From positions 560,925 to 624,924 of the forward strand of contig CAJJDN010000024.1 in assembly GCA_905182985.1 (NCBI GenBank): a DNA stretch of 64,000 nucleotides, in the 5' to 3' direction. Of this stretch, positions 12,572 to 25,589 are shown one piece after another. Numbering within the stretch: the stretch's first letter is position 1; each line of letters starts with the position of its first letter. The notes below the pieces were generated by a model. The model had not been told where the DNA came from. It saw only the letters and a list, made by a program, of their open reading frames with translations, and made no database searches. The translations under genes and the position numbers were made by a program. The DNA comes from Paramecium sonneborni (lineage: Eukaryota > Ciliophora > Oligohymenophorea > Peniculida > Parameciidae).

Positions 12572-12715
12572 TTAGAATAGAAGTAAGAGTTCAAGAAGAG
12601 CAAACATAGGTAAAAAGCAAATTTTAATAGAATCACAGATAAAATTAACTACCTGAAATATATATATTTTAGGAATTTTTTGTATTTATTAAAATAATAT
12701 TAACATTCTTTAAAA

Positions 12716-13504
12716 TCATTTTTTTAATTTAATTATGGATTTTCTCAAAAAATTTGCAGATTCTTGAATCTCAGAAATAAGCTTCCATTTTGATAAAGTT
12801 GTTTTTATAGGATTTACGATAGTTTACCTTTAATTTTCTTATGAATTAGATTTTCTATTTCTGGATGTTTTATTTTTTCTATTAGCCATTCTAAGATTTA
12901 AAGCTATATTTTAATCATTTAGTTATTTTTTAATAGTTTCATCATATTCCTTTGAAATCTTATCATACTCTTATAACATAGTTTGGAGATCAATTTTTTA
13001 ATCTTAATTTCTATCTTATATCTCCATAAATATTTCCGTCTCTTTAGCTTAATGCTTTTTAAAAACACTAAACCTCATTTGATTGTTTTAATCTAAGTTT
13101 TATTAGAGAAAAGGGCGATTAAATCTAGTTTCTTCTTCTAATTTCAACTACTCCAAACCTTTCTCTGTTGTCATATATGTAAATCTATTTTAAATATCAG
13201 CTGAACCTTAATTATCTTCCATCATCAATTTGATAGTTTCAGGTCTGCTTAAAAGAAATTGGATTTTTTCTAAAAAGTAATCTTTTAAGCTTTATTAATT
13301 TGAGTCAAATTATTCAACAAGATAACAATAGATTTCCAAAATTTTTGTTACATGTTCTAAACAATAAGTTCTTTCATGAAAAATAGCTTCCAATTATAAG
13401 AGAAGAGACAATTAAGTTCCATCTATCAATTCCTTTTTACCTTTATTATTTATACTTAACTCTTGTTACTGTGATTGTTATGGAGAACCTCTAATATTTT
13501 GCAT
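12716..13504 (-). CDS. Coiled-coil protein, 262 aa
   Basis: Single exon, 262 residues. Starts MQNIRGSPQQSQQQELSINN and ends FLRKSIIKLKK before TGA at 12716-12718. An N-terminal helical domain (LQLEAIFHERTYCLEHVTKI, IYCYLVEQFDSNQQSLKDYF) is followed by a coiled coil (QDQKIDLQTMLQEYDKISKE) and a basic tail (RMANRKNKTSRNRKSNS). About 30 in-frame TAA/TAG codons and no TGA. No family recognised. Confidence 0.7.
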
Positions 13505-13576
13505 CAATAAGGTATAAAAAATTACAATATTATTTTATAAATATAATCATTCCAAAAAAAATTTTTCATTATTTTT

Positions 13577-14271
13577 TCATATTTAAAATTGAAAATCAAG
13601 CATCAGAGTTTATTTATTTATAATAATAAGTTACATTATTTTAATTTTGCTTAATATTTTTAGATTTAATGATTTTTTTCCACTATTATTAAATTAATAA
13701 TGGCAGAAAAAAAAATAGCTTTAGAAATTTTATTAGTTTTTATCTTTTATTATAACGTGTTCAAAAAATATTATTTAATGGTCCTTTTAGTGAAACTAAA
13801 TCTTAATTCATTTCAAACATAAATGAAGATGAATTATTATAAAGATTAAGGTTCATGATGATTTAATTTTGATTGAGTTCTTTTATGAATAATAACCCAT
13901 TATTCTAAAAATTTTACCACTTGTTTCTCTATGGGATCAACGTTTTTATTTCTATTACTAATCAGCTAATTATTATTTTTATATAGAAAACTGTATCATA
14001 AGCTTTTCTTTCCTTGAAATTGATTTTAGTTAAATATTATTAAAATATAAAACATTTAATTCTTTTTTTTAGTTTTATTATTATCCTTAGTAACTTTTAA
14101 AGTTTTTCCTACATAAAGAATAAATTCTGGTGTTTATAAAATTTAGCTCATACGATTGAAATTTAAAATTTTACTTATTTCTTATTTTTAGGATTTTTTC
14201 TTGACAATAATGAAGTATATTCTTGAAAATCTTAAAGTTAAATTCGCTTCAAATACATCCACATTTCTCAT
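13577..14271 (-). CDS. Hypothetical basic protein, tentative exon model
   Basis: Tentative four-exon model of 203 residues. Introns at 14231-14256 (26 nt, ends AAG), 13958-13991 (34) and 13796-13818 (23) keep a single frame from MRNVDIFKNILHYCQEKIL to TGA at 13577-13579. The clearest coding block is NVDPIEKQVVKFLEQWVIIH. The frame changes fall exactly at GT...AG boundaries, which supports a gene, but two of the splice sites are weak. Strong competing frames exist on the same strand, so exon borders may be wrong. No domain recognised. Confidence 0.4.
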
Positions 14272-14888
14272 ATAGCTATGCTCTTTTTTTCAAGGTAAGA
14301 GTTGAAAAAATTTTATGTTTAAAATATTCATAAAAAATATTCTTACAAAATATATAATTTAGTTAAATAATTAATTTTTATCCAATCAGTAAATTCAAAT
14401 TTTACATTTTTTGTAAATATCCTTTTGTTTTTTGTTGATTAACTCACTTTAATTTATAATCTAATTTTAAAATTCTTGTATATTTTAAAAATTGATTTTA
14501 TAAGATAGTAAATAAATTTTAATTTTAATTAAAGTTGATTATATTCTTATCAATCTTAATTTATTCAACAATCTAAACTAATTTAACTATGATTAACAAG
14601 ATAAATTGATAAATTATTATATTTAACTTTCATATGATATTGAATAGATGTTATAATCACCTGAAATTAAGAATTTTGAAGTTTTTTTTAATTATTGAGT
14701 CAGACATAAATTAATGCATCTGAGATATTTCAGAATTTATTCTATTTAACTAAAAATAATAGGATTTATGCTTTGAGAACGAACTTAAATAGAATTGCGC
14801 AATATAAATATCAAAATAAAAATATTAATTTTTATGTATTATAATATAATTTTAAGTTTAATATTTTTGTAAATTTACTTATTATTTG
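14272..14888. other. Intergenic, nothing recognised
   Basis: 617 bp of highly AT-rich DNA between divergent genes. I see no convincing open frame, RNA or repeat. Confidence 0.5.
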
Positions 14889-15966
14889 ATGGCATAATAA
14901 TAATTGTAAAGGTATGATGCTGATGAAAATTTGTCTAAATTTCTCAATAAAGAATTAGGTAAATCAATAAAATTTAAAAAAAAACATGTAAAAATGAAAT
15001 TTACAAGTTTAGGAGAAAGAACTTAATAATTTATTGGCTTATCAATAAATAATTTAGGATGAAAAACTAAAGAATGAAAATAAGTTACATTAAATGTTTT
15101 ATAAGGAGAAATTGATTGAAAATTAAAAAAAACAAAAGGAAGATTTTGTAATAATTCTGATTATGATTAGCTAAAAGAATAAAAAGTAAACAAGGATCAT
15201 TAATTTTTATATAAATAAAAAGAAAATGATTATATAAATGCTTTGGATGCAAGTTGGTGTTTTTATTAAGATTATTCTCCTTCAAAAGATGTAAAACCAC
15301 TGAAGGTTGATGCTGAAAGAGAGAAAGTTCTTCGATTCTTATTTAAACAACTATAATCTACTACTGATAATGTAGAAAGAGCCTTAATAAAAAAGAAAAT
15401 TAATAAATTTCGAGATTCTGAAGTATAAAGCCTTTCATAATTTATAATAGATTTCTAAAAAGAAATTAGAATATATTGATCATAAAATAGAATATGCAAA
15501 ACAAGTCAGAAGTGAATCTCTCGATAGATCTATTGATAAAATAAGAATGCATGATATGCATATTATTGATGTATAAGAAAAGAATAACCTTATTAATTAA
15601 GAGAAACAATCTTATTATAGTGACAAATTAAATTAAATTGAATAGAAAATTAAAATGATAGAAAATTAATAATAGCGTAACAGGCTTAATAGATTAAATT
15701 TCGAATAATAAAAGGATGAATATCGTTAAGCAGTTAGATCTAATTCCTAAACTCTCATTTAGCAAAAGGAATTATTGAATTAAAATCATTTTAGTGAAAA
15801 GGTTTATAAATTAAACTTTTTGGTCGATCAGAAACAAAAGCTCCTAAAACAAAGATAAGAATTATTGGATGGGTTAAATTAAAAAAGAGTTATAGCTAGA
15901 CAATCTTTAGATGATGTTAAATATCCCCAATTAAACTCGAATAATTACAAAGCAATATATTTTTGA
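14889..15966 (+). CDS. Coiled-coil protein, 333 aa
   Basis: Four exons, 333 residues. Introns at 14988-15012 (25 nt), 15148-15170 (23) and 15423-15450 (28), all GTA...TAG. It starts MAQQQLQRYDADENLSKFL. Charged helices fill the protein (KELNNLLAYQQIIQDEKLKN; KKKLEYIDHKIEYAKQ; RQAVRSNSQTLIQQKELL). One more ordered patch holds LDASWCFYQDYSPSKDVKPL. It ends KYPQLNSNNYKAIYF. The composition suggests a cytoskeletal or cortex/axoneme coiled-coil protein, but no family was recognised. Confidence 0.75.
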
Positions 15967-15986
15967 ATTTACATATCTCAAGTAAA

Positions 15987-16274
15987 TCAAATTAAATATA
16001 AATTTATTTTATAATTATTATATAATTTATTGTTTTATAATTAAAAATTATCCTTAAATTTTAATAGGTTTATTAATATTATAAGAACATTTTTTATTGT
16101 AATCTAAATTTCATTTAAATAGTATAGTTTTTTAATAATATTTAAAGAATCATCAAATTCATTAATTCCTAAACCTCTAGACTAATAGCACTTTTAGAAG
16201 TTTGTATCTTAAATATAAAAAGATTAAGCTCTCTTTTTACATTTCTAATACTATTTGATTTTTTATATATTCAT
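15987..16274 (-). CDS. Possible small hypothetical protein
   Basis: Open frame of 95 residues starting MNIQKIKQYQKCKKRAQSFY and ending at TGA 15987-15989, convergent with the previous gene (20 bp between stops). The middle (GLGINEFDDSLNIIKKLYYL) looks coding. The last 40 residues are low-complexity I/L/N, and a missed intron could change the end. An upstream exon is possible. Weak call. Confidence 0.35.
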
Positions 16275-17298
16275 AAATCTAGTTTTATTTTTTCCAAATA
16301 TGAGATTTTGTGAATCGATTCAAATTTTCAATTCAATTATTAATACACCCAAACAAGAAAAATCCATAGAGTTCTAGATAGTTTTTAAATTAATTCTATT
16401 TTCAATATTTTTTTTGAAACTTTGGTAAGTAAGCTTATAACATAATATTTTTAATATATGTTAAAAAAATTTAGAGGCCAAACAACATATAATTTATGAC
16501 TTCTAATTAAAATTGACTGTTTAACTTGGATAGTAATTGATAAAACTGATATAAAATAGATAATTTTATAGAAGAAAAAAAAATATGGGAATAGAAAATT
16601 TTTTGAGATTAAAGTAATATAAATTCAAAGCATATATAAACTGAGAATTAATAATATTAAAGGACTCAAAAAATCTTGATAAGTTCTAAAATATAGTGTT
16701 TCTGCAAAGAAGATATACTTAGAATATATTTTTAAAGATATTGATTTTAAAATTTTTAAAAAAAGGCTATTATAGAAAATGAAAGTTAAGAGACTGTTAA
16801 ATTAGAGATGCTTAGCTTTTAAGTTAAGTAAATATAAATGATTATACGTTATTTATATGATGAATGGGTTGATAAGTATATTTTAAATTAATAAAAGTAG
16901 AAAATAAAAAGATGTATATATAAAAGTTCACATTTATTTGAGTTAAAATTTATATAATATTTGATTAATATTTTATGGCAGTAAATTAAAGATAAAAAAA
17001 TAAAAGTTATTATTAGTTATTAAGTATTGGAAAAATAAACTAAGTAGGTTCTACTGTTCAAATACAAAATTTAATTTATATTATGAATTTTTATATAATA
17101 TAAATTTCTAATTCAAATCAATTGATTGCTTTATAAATAATTTTGAAATCCATCATACATAACTATACACATCTTTAAAATATTATGAACATATTCAGCA
17201 AAGTTTGTTGAATTAGTAGCCAAAGATAATCTTTGATAAAAATTAATAATTTTTGTGTTTTTTATTTTTGTTACATACTATAATTTTATTAGAAAATA
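16275..17298. other. Intergenic, no supported gene
   Basis: About 1 kb of AT-rich DNA. Short open frames occur on both strands, but none has coding-like composition plus a start. Nothing else recognised. Confidence 0.45.
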
Positions 17299-20200
17299 AT
17301 GAGGAAAAATTATATTAGATTACAATCCGACTTAGATTTTAAATAAGAAGAAACAAAAACTTTTGATGAAGTTAAATATACGATTTTTAAGACTTATTTT
17401 GCCTTATTAGAATCAAAGACATTATCATAAAGTATGGGTATACTAATGATATTAATTTTGAATTTGCAATTAATTTTCATGACTGCAAATGATAAGAATA
17501 CGGATTTAGAAAGTGGATTCATTTCAAGTAATTATATTGAAATAATTAGGTTTCTTACCAATCAGTAATTATTTTTTACTTTATCCTGTCTTATTATCAT
17601 CAGATTCAATTTTATTTAATATGCTATTTTTGGTAATAGCCCTTTTAGTATTAATATTTCTAATCACATCAATTCTTTATTTTGCATCTACAAGTAATTA
17701 TGATAATCCATTGGTTAAATAATTAAGATCAACTTGGGGATTTATTTCAGAATTGACTGATAAAATTTTAGTAGTACCAGTTTTTGGTTTGACAGTAGGT
17801 AATATAGCTTGCAATTTTAAAAACAATTAAACAGAATGTTATAGTGGTGTGCATATAGGATTAATAATTATGTCAATTTTATGCTCATTAATGTTACTTT
17901 TATTGGAAATATTATATTCATATTTATTTTTTAATTTTACTTTCAAAATCAAGGACTCTGTATCTAGAAACCCATGTATATTATATATATTTATTATAAT
18001 AGCTGGTATGCCAATCTTTTTTTTTATTTATCGACTTGGAATAACAATCTTTTAATCATTATTTGATTTAGAAGTTCAATAAACTTATACCATTTTAGTT
18101 TTATTACATTTAATATTTGGGTTGATTTTACTTTATGATTCATTAAATAATTTTCCATATCATAATAAAAATGTATCTAAGACTTAAGGTATATTTTCTT
18201 CAGCATATTTATGGATTAATGCTACTTTTATTGTTTTATAACTTACTTCTATAGAAATGTTACATGAAAATGTTTTAGTGATTGTTGGATTAGGAATGGC
18301 CTTTTTCTTAAAATTATTTCTAAACATTAGAAATTATTTTGTAAAAGTATTAATGAATAGTGAATTGGATGAAATTTAAAGTGCTGTTTTATTAGATTTA
18401 AAAATTAGAAATTATAATATATTATCTAAATCTGATAATGAAGAAAAAAAGAATGAATTATTGTTAGCATCATTATTAAAGATTCATTCTGATAAATGTA
18501 AAAATAGTACTTGTCCATGCAAAAAACGAAATACACTTATTGATCCTAAAAAGAAAATTATTTAAAGTGAAATGAAAGCAGCTTCAATAACTGATGCAAA
18601 AATGTTAAAATAACAAAAGAATGATCAAAATACTTAATTACATAAAGATTTAGTATTTGTTAAACATTTTATTGCTAGAATGGCAAAAGATGGTTTAAAT
18701 AAATTTAAGGATTCAAAATTATTATATCTTGACTATATGTATTATAGATTTGAAGCACTTAGAATGTATTCTTCAATATATTTTGAAATTGGTAAATTTG
18801 AATCTAAATATCATAATGATATGAGCTTATCAATTGAATTCTGTTTATATAGATTAAGAGCAAGAATGAAGAAACATCTAATGAATAGAAATTAAAAAAG
18901 TGAAATATCTCGAAGATTATAATTAGAAAATGTAAAAGCTTTTGATGAAGGGATTATAAGATAAAAAGAGACTTTAATGGAAGCAAATAAACATCTAAAT
19001 GATCTATGGGAATCCCTTTGTGAAGAAAAGCCAGATTTGAGTAAATTGTTAGATATAGGTAATAATGCTATTAGAACGATGTAATTAACAAATGATTAAT
19101 ACGAGTTTTTACTTTAACTTAATAATTAATCTTAGGATTTAAAAAATTTAATGACAATATATTCTAATTATTTGGCTTATGATGATTTATTAGCTAAGAA
19201 GATTGAAAAAGATATTGATTAAGCAAAAGATATGGAGAATGATAATTCATTTTAATAAGATTTCAATATATTGATAAAAAAATATTAGATTTTTGATAAA
19301 TAAAGTTGTGTTTTATCAATATCATCATAATTGGAGTCTTTAGGTTAAATAACTTGGTGTAGTAGAAATGTATTTAATGTATTTGGATATGATGAAACTG
19401 ATTTGAAATCAATGAATATAAATTAGATGATGCCAGAACCATTAGGAAATTGTCATAGTAGAATTTTAAAGAATTATTATGAAAATGCAAGAGAATTATT
19501 AACAACAAAAATGACTCATATTTGGGCAATAGATAGAGCAAAAATTTTATTTTCAGCAAATATTTTTATAAAAATTTTACCTTCTTTATAATCTTATGAT
19601 ATTGTAGGATTTATACATAAACTAAATTAAGATGATTATATTATTGCAGATGTAGATGGAATGATTTATGGTGCTGGAAGAAAAGTTTGTTAAGCTTTAG
19701 GGTTGCCACCTGAAAAGATTTTGGAAACTAAGGTTAATATATAATTAATAGCTCCTGGATTTTATTCTGTCTTCTCAGATTATTTCTTAGATTTTGATAT
19801 AACAGCAAATAAATTTAATGATGGAAAAGGAAAACTATCATATGATGAATACAATTCTGCAAATAAATAATTAGAAACTAAAGATATGAAATAAGTTATA
19901 TTTATTCAAAAAGAATTTGAAAAAAGAATATAAAGTTTTGTTGAATATAGAACAAGGCTATTTAAAAAGTTTAATATAGATCTTTTAACTAAAGAATAAT
20001 TATCATAAGAATATGGATAATCTGGAAATGATTAGAAAAATATCAAACTTATTAAGTAATGTGCAGAGTTTAAAAAAGAATATGCTGCCTTATTTTACAA
20101 ATAGAATAAAAAGATTCTTATTGATTCTTTAATTAAAATGATTAAAATTAAAGTTTAAATAAAGAATTTTACTTATTGGAATGGTAGTAAATTATAAAGA

Positions 20201-23041
20201 TTAAAAATTATTAAAGTTAATACATACGAATTTAAAACTACAGAATACATCAAAATAAATAGGAAAAAAATAAAAGAATAAGGAGAAAAAGTATCTTAAG
20301 TATATAGAAACTTTTAAGATGCATATAATACTTTTAAATAAAAGAAGATGAAATAAAAAATGTAGGAAGAATAGGATAATGCTGAAGAAATAGAAGCAGG
20401 AAGAGCTGAGGGTGGAGAAGATAATTAAGAAGGTTAATAAGCTAAAGGATTTTTGAATATGTTTAAAAAAGCTAATAAGAATAACAGATCTTCGTTATTG
20501 TAATTAAATGTAAAAAGATTAGGAGGAAAAGGAAGATAAGTAGAAGATTAAGAATAGTTGAAATAAGGTATTTTAATGACTTTATTTAAACCAAATTCAA
20601 AGAAGAATAAGTTTAAGAGAGTATCAAAGTAATAAGGTAGTATGGCATAAGTGTAATATGAATCAAAATAATTCAAAGATGATGATGAAGATGAAAATGA
20701 AAAAAAAAAAATAGAAGCTACTCCAGAATAATTGGAAGCTATGAGGGCTTGTCCAGCTGTTAATTTACTTTAAATAGCTCTTATTAAAGCAAATATTTTA
20801 GGTCAATCAGATATGAGTGCATTTTTAGAAAAGAAAAAAAAAATGCAACCAGTTGATCCTTTAGCAATTAAATTTAGAAGAATCAGAGAATTTATTGCTA
20901 CAGAAAAGTTTAAGACATTTGTTTAGGAAGAAAAAAAGAGAGCAGAAATGAGTAATGATACACATTCTACTAATACTGATTAATATGATCAAGAAGATAG
21001 ATCATAATCTTTTGATGAAGATTAATAAGAAGAGAGAGGATTATTGTAGAATATACTAAATAATTAGGGAGTAAATGAAGAAGAGAAAGCTGCTATGTAA
21101 TCTGTTAGTAGTTCAAGTAATTATAATTTTAATAATAGCTTAATCATTATAAGCACATAATGCTTAAAGAATGCTTAGAGAATAATTAAAAAATATGTAA
21201 GCACCAACAATATTGATAGTTGCTCATTATACTATGGTTGTATTAAGTTTGTTATTATTTTCTTTGATTATTTCATAATACATTTTAGCTAACAATGATT
21301 TTAATGGAATTAAAGATGAATTATATATGTTTGAAAGAATGAGTAATTATTCTGATAATTTAATTGAAATTTTGGATGGTTACTTTACCTTATAAATGAT
21401 AAATGAAGGACCTTTAAAAAATACTTCTATATATGGAACTGAATGGATATAATAATTCAGGAAAATGATTTTACAAAACTAAATTGATACTGTCTCATTC
21501 TTTTTAGAAGATTATAGTAATGCAGGTACATAATCAAGAAGCGGAAATGATTTAAGACAGTATCTTTTTATTTAAATGAATGCTAACATGCTTGTAAATA
21601 ATTAACCGACTGAATTTCTATTTAATTATGAAAACTATGTTAGATTAATTTTAAATGCTGCAAATGCAACTAAGGATTTAAACTTATCCTCTTTTACTCT
21701 AAATAGTAGATAAGATTATTTTTATTTTATCTATAATAATTTAAATCAATTCGACAATATTACAGATTATAATTATAATTTAATAACTTAAATATTAATT
21801 AGAAGTAAGGATTTGTTAATCGAAAGATTTCATTATTTCTGGTTTAGCTGCTTTGGTATTTTGCTTTTATTATATATTCTTATATACCCTATTATTCTCA
21901 AAACAAAATTAAAAATTTAAGAAACTTTAAGAATTTTCACTAAAATTTCATTAGCTGATGTTGAATATTATTCTAATCATTATAAAATGATTTTCTACAA
22001 TATGAGATAAATTACAGATACTCCATAAGTATTAAAGAAAATAGAAGAAGAAGTAACAAAGGGAACAGAAGAAAAGAAGAAAAAAGATAAAGAAAACAAT
22101 GCTAAAAATTTAGCTAGATCAAGAAGTCATAAAGGAATTTAAATAAACAAAGTAGTATTTTTTGCTGTAATGACATTTTGGTTGGTAATCTTTGCTGGAT
22201 TAATTTTTGTTAAAGACTATTTCATTATTATATTTAGTAGTGATTTGGAATAACTATTCTCTTCTTAATAATAACAACATAGATTAAAATATAATTCTGA
22301 AAGAGACTTTATTTATTTCAAAAATCTATACTACTAATAATATAGTTCATAATTAAATTCAACTTAATTGATTGAAGTATTAACAGAAATAGACAATGAA
22401 GATATATATGGCATTTTTTAAACTATGTATCATCAATTAGAATAATATTCAACAGAGTTTGCAGATTTAATAGACTTTTATAGTACTAATAATACTTGTA
22501 GTGTTATTGCTCCATTAATAAATAATTTTGTAAATTCAAGTTAAGCAATATGTGAATAAATATTAGATGGTATGTTAACTGAAGGTTTGTTAAACTTCTA
22601 TTAAAAACTATAATTAGAAATGTAAAATGGTTTGAATTAATTATAAACTCAAAATAAGAATTTCTCTGAATTAAATAGTTACATATCTTAACAAATGTTT
22701 TAAGATTTTCAAATAGGACTTTTATATGCTAAATGGGCGAATTAATTAATGTCTAATCTAGCTAGAAGTGCTCTCTTTACTGGAATTGATAATGTAACTA
22801 ACTGATATAATTATAATTTTAGGAAATATTATTCAACTCTTATTTTGTTATTGTAATCAACATTTTAATTGTATCATTTTTATTTGTGATTTGGGGAAGT
22901 GAGTATTCAAATTTAAAAAGAAATTCAAGATGGGTAAATGGTTTTATTTTATTGATCCCATCTTAATTAAGATCAGAAAATAAACATATAAATAGTTTTT
23001 TAAAAAATCAATTGAAAATTTAAGGTTTAATGTATTTGTGA
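17299..23041 (+). CDS. Large multi-membrane PAS protein, TmcB-like ciliate family
   Basis: 1,889 residues in four exons; introns 17528-17549, 21117-21138 (both 22 nt) and 22794-22822 (29). The N-terminal region has about eight membrane helices (MGILMILILNLQLIFMT; GLIIMSILCSLMLLLLEILY; VIVGLGMAFFLKLFL). A cytoplasmic helical repeat region follows (FEALRMYSSIYFEIGKFES), like the TPR-type segment of TmcB/TmcC proteins. Next is a PAS-like domain (SLGQITWCSRNVFNVFGYDE, then MNINQMMPEPLGNCHSRIL). A Lys/Gln-rich linker leads to a second membrane half with two ectodomains (ILIVAHYTMVVLSLLLFSL ... VINILIVSFLFVIWGSEYS). Large proteins of this layout are multicopy in ciliates; sensing or signalling is inferred from the PAS fold only. 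The gene ends 87 bp from the convergent MORN gene. Confidence 0.85.
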
Positions 23042-23128
23042 TAAGTATAATTTATAAAATAAATATAAAATTTATAATTAAAACTTAATATAAATAGTAA
23101 TACAATCTAATAATCAAAAAAGGTGTAT

Positions 23129-24248
23129 TCAAAATGCACTTATATTATCTAAAGCTTTGACCTTTTTACCATCTTTCCAAATACCTTCCTTAATTGTTCC
23201 ATCAGGAAAGATATATTTACCTTTACCATGCTATTTTCCATCTTACCACTAACCTTCATATTTCTTTCCATCAGCCCATGTATATGCACCATAACCATCT
23301 TTACGATCTTGTTTATATTCTCCTTCATATTTCCTACCATCCTTCCATGTATAAACTCCTTTACCATGCATACAATTATTCAACCATTAACCAGTATATC
23401 CTCTACCATCAGCCCAAAAATATGTACCAAAACCTGTTATTTTATTATCGTACCAATCTCCATCATAAAATGATCCATCTGGCCATTCATATTTACCATT
23501 TCCTTATTTCTTACCTTCAAAATATACTCCTGTATATTTTGAACCATCAAACCAACTTTCTACACCATTACCATGTTATAAATCATTTTTCCATTCTCCT
23601 TCATACTTAGAACCATTTGCATGTGTATATACTCCATATCCATTTGCTTTATCGTTTTCCCATTAACCATCAAATGTATCTCCATCAACATGATAAAACT
23701 TTCCTTTACCATTTGCATGACTTTGTTTCCATTCTCCTTCATATTTTGCTCCATCTGACCAAATCTGTATACCCATTCCTTCTCTATATGTACCTCTCCA
23801 TTATCCTTCATATACTGCTCCACTTTTAAATTTATAAGCAGGACGATTTTCTAATTCTACATATGAAGAGTTTTTAGGTAGAGTAATTGCCTCAACTTAT
23901 TCTCTTAAATAATTCTTTTTAGATTCTTTTTTTACAGAACTTTTTAATGTTTTCTTCTTTCTAACTAAATAGCCTCTCCATCTTTTTTAAATCTAAATTG
24001 CTGCCTTATTTTGCTTTTATACTTTATTTTAAAGCTCTTCTGTTTCAGTTTCTTTTTTAGCTTCTTTTTATTAAGTTTTAACATATTTTTGTTTTATGCT
24101 TTATTTAGAACTTGACTTCTTGCTTTTTAAACTGTTTGGATCTGATTTGGCGATCTAAAATTATAAGTAGGCATACAATAATTTCAGTGGCTACTTATTC
24201 TTTTAATTATTATTGGCATTAACACTGAGATGCACACTAATTTCCCAT
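23129..24248 (-). CDS. Acylated IQ-motif and MORN-repeat protein
   Basis: 365 residues, one intron at 24155-24176 (22 nt). The start MGNQCASQCQCQQQ gives Gly2 for myristoylation and nearby Cys for palmitoylation. Residues about 80-100 form an IQ calmodulin-binding motif ([17 protein letters not shown]). From about residue 140 onward there are about nine MORN repeats (e.g. [38 protein letters not shown]), ending [13 protein letters not shown] arrays bind membranes or scaffold cortical and ciliary structures, so a Ca2+/calmodulin-sensitive membrane scaffold is a fair inference. The reverse strand of the MORN array also shows long open frames, which are not genes. Confidence 0.9.
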
Positions 24249-24767
24249 TAAAAAGTAAATTGATAATTTAATATATATAAATTAAAGAATTAGATTAGAT
24301 TATTATTTTATCTTAATACTTTTTTCTCTTTAAATTCTGTTAATATTTATTTAGTTTGAGTAATTTTCAAATAGATTTTGGAGTATCAAAGAAATTTACC
24401 TGAGAATGACTAATATAATGATTAAGTTTCAGGAATTAATAAGATTCTCAATAAATTTATTATATTTTCGATAAAAATTTACAGCATGAATATATCATAA
24501 GATTAATTTGAAATATCGACAGGGTGTTGTAAAATAAAATGAAAGAAGCTAAATTATTTTATGGCTATTTAAAGAAAAAAAAATAATTTTATTAAACAAT
24601 ATTTTTTACTATCTGATCAAAATATATTGCTAAATAAAATCATTAAGATATATATTGATATAAAAATCCTTTTTCAAAAAAGTGCTTTTTTTTTTTTAGG
24701 AGATTAATTTGATTTTTTTAGGATTTAATTATAAAATACGCGATTTCGTCATTTATTTTATAAATAA
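24249..24767. other. Intergenic between divergent genes
   Basis: 519 bp upstream of both the MORN gene and the Rho gene. AT-rich, with a run of T at about 24688-24700. It presumably carries both promoters; no motif could be assigned. Confidence 0.5.
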
Positions 24768-25427
24768 ATGAGCAAAAATTTAGGGACTCCAATAAAATTA
24801 GTTGTCATAGGAGATGGTACAGTTGGCAAAACCTGTGCACTTTTAACGTACTCTAAGATTTATACATAAGTTACACTACTGGTAAATTCCCATCAGACTA
24901 TATACCTACAATTTTTGAAAATTATAGTGCATTGATCAATATTGATGGTAAAAAGGTTAACTTAGGTCTGTGGGATACTGCAGGTTAAGAAGACTTTAAA
25001 CAAATTCGTCCTTTGAGTTATCCTAATACAGATGTATTTCTTTTGTTTTTTGCAGTCAATGAATAATCATCATATATAAATGCCTAACAGAAAGTAAATT
25101 AATTTAAATAAGCATATAAGTGGTATCCTGAATTGAGAACAGCTTTAAATAATGTTCCTATAATAATCGTTGGAAGTAAAATAGATTTGAGATAAAATGA
25201 TGAAAAATGTATACAAAGAGAATCTGTATACATATTTATTTTAATTCAAGGCAAAAAAAATGGCAGATTAATTGGGCTGCTTATATTTAGAATGCTCAGC
25301 AAAAGAAAAAATAGGGTTGAATGAATTATTTGAAGAAGCTGTTAGAACTGCACTTAGATCAAAGAAGCCGAGCAGAGCATAAGAAGAAAAAAAATAAAAT
25401 AAAGACAAAAGTTGTCAATTAATCTGA
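24768..25427 (+). CDS. Rho-family small GTPase
   Basis: 194 residues after removal of introns 24848-24870 (23 nt, ends AAG), 25094-25120 (27) and 25226-25250 (25). G1 is GDGTVGKT with Lys21. The effector region [19 protein letters not shown] and G3 WDTAGQED (Gln66) are Rho-type, as is [15 protein letters not shown]4 is SKID and G5 ECSAK. The C-terminus is polybasic and ends CQLI, a CAAX box expected to be geranylgeranylated. The segment between KIDLRQ and the last helix is short ([17 protein letters not shown]), so most of the Rho insert helix is missing. Intron positions restore perfect alignment (LLTYTTGKF; NAQQKWYPEL). A role in actin or membrane signalling is known for the family and only inferred here. 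Confidence 0.93.
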
Positions 25428-25589
25428 ATTTATTAATTTATTATTAAGAATAATATATGTGATGAGTAAATATATAATGTGGAGAAACAATTTGATTTCA
25501 ATTCAAGTTTATTATAATTTGGAAACAGCTAGTATGAAAAATCAAGTCTATTATGTCATTACAATCATAGAACATATAATTTATAAGAT

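Noticed and set aside
13700..13860. Small plus-strand frame beginning MAEKKIALEILLVFIFYY
   Set aside because: It overlaps the antisense of the minus-strand gene model at 13577-14271, is short, and has low-complexity composition.
23194..23829. Long His/Tyr-rich open frames on the plus strand
   Set aside because: They are the antisense of the MORN array. The repeat units keep the opposite strand free of stops, and the predicted protein is low-complexity with no ciliate-code coding pattern.
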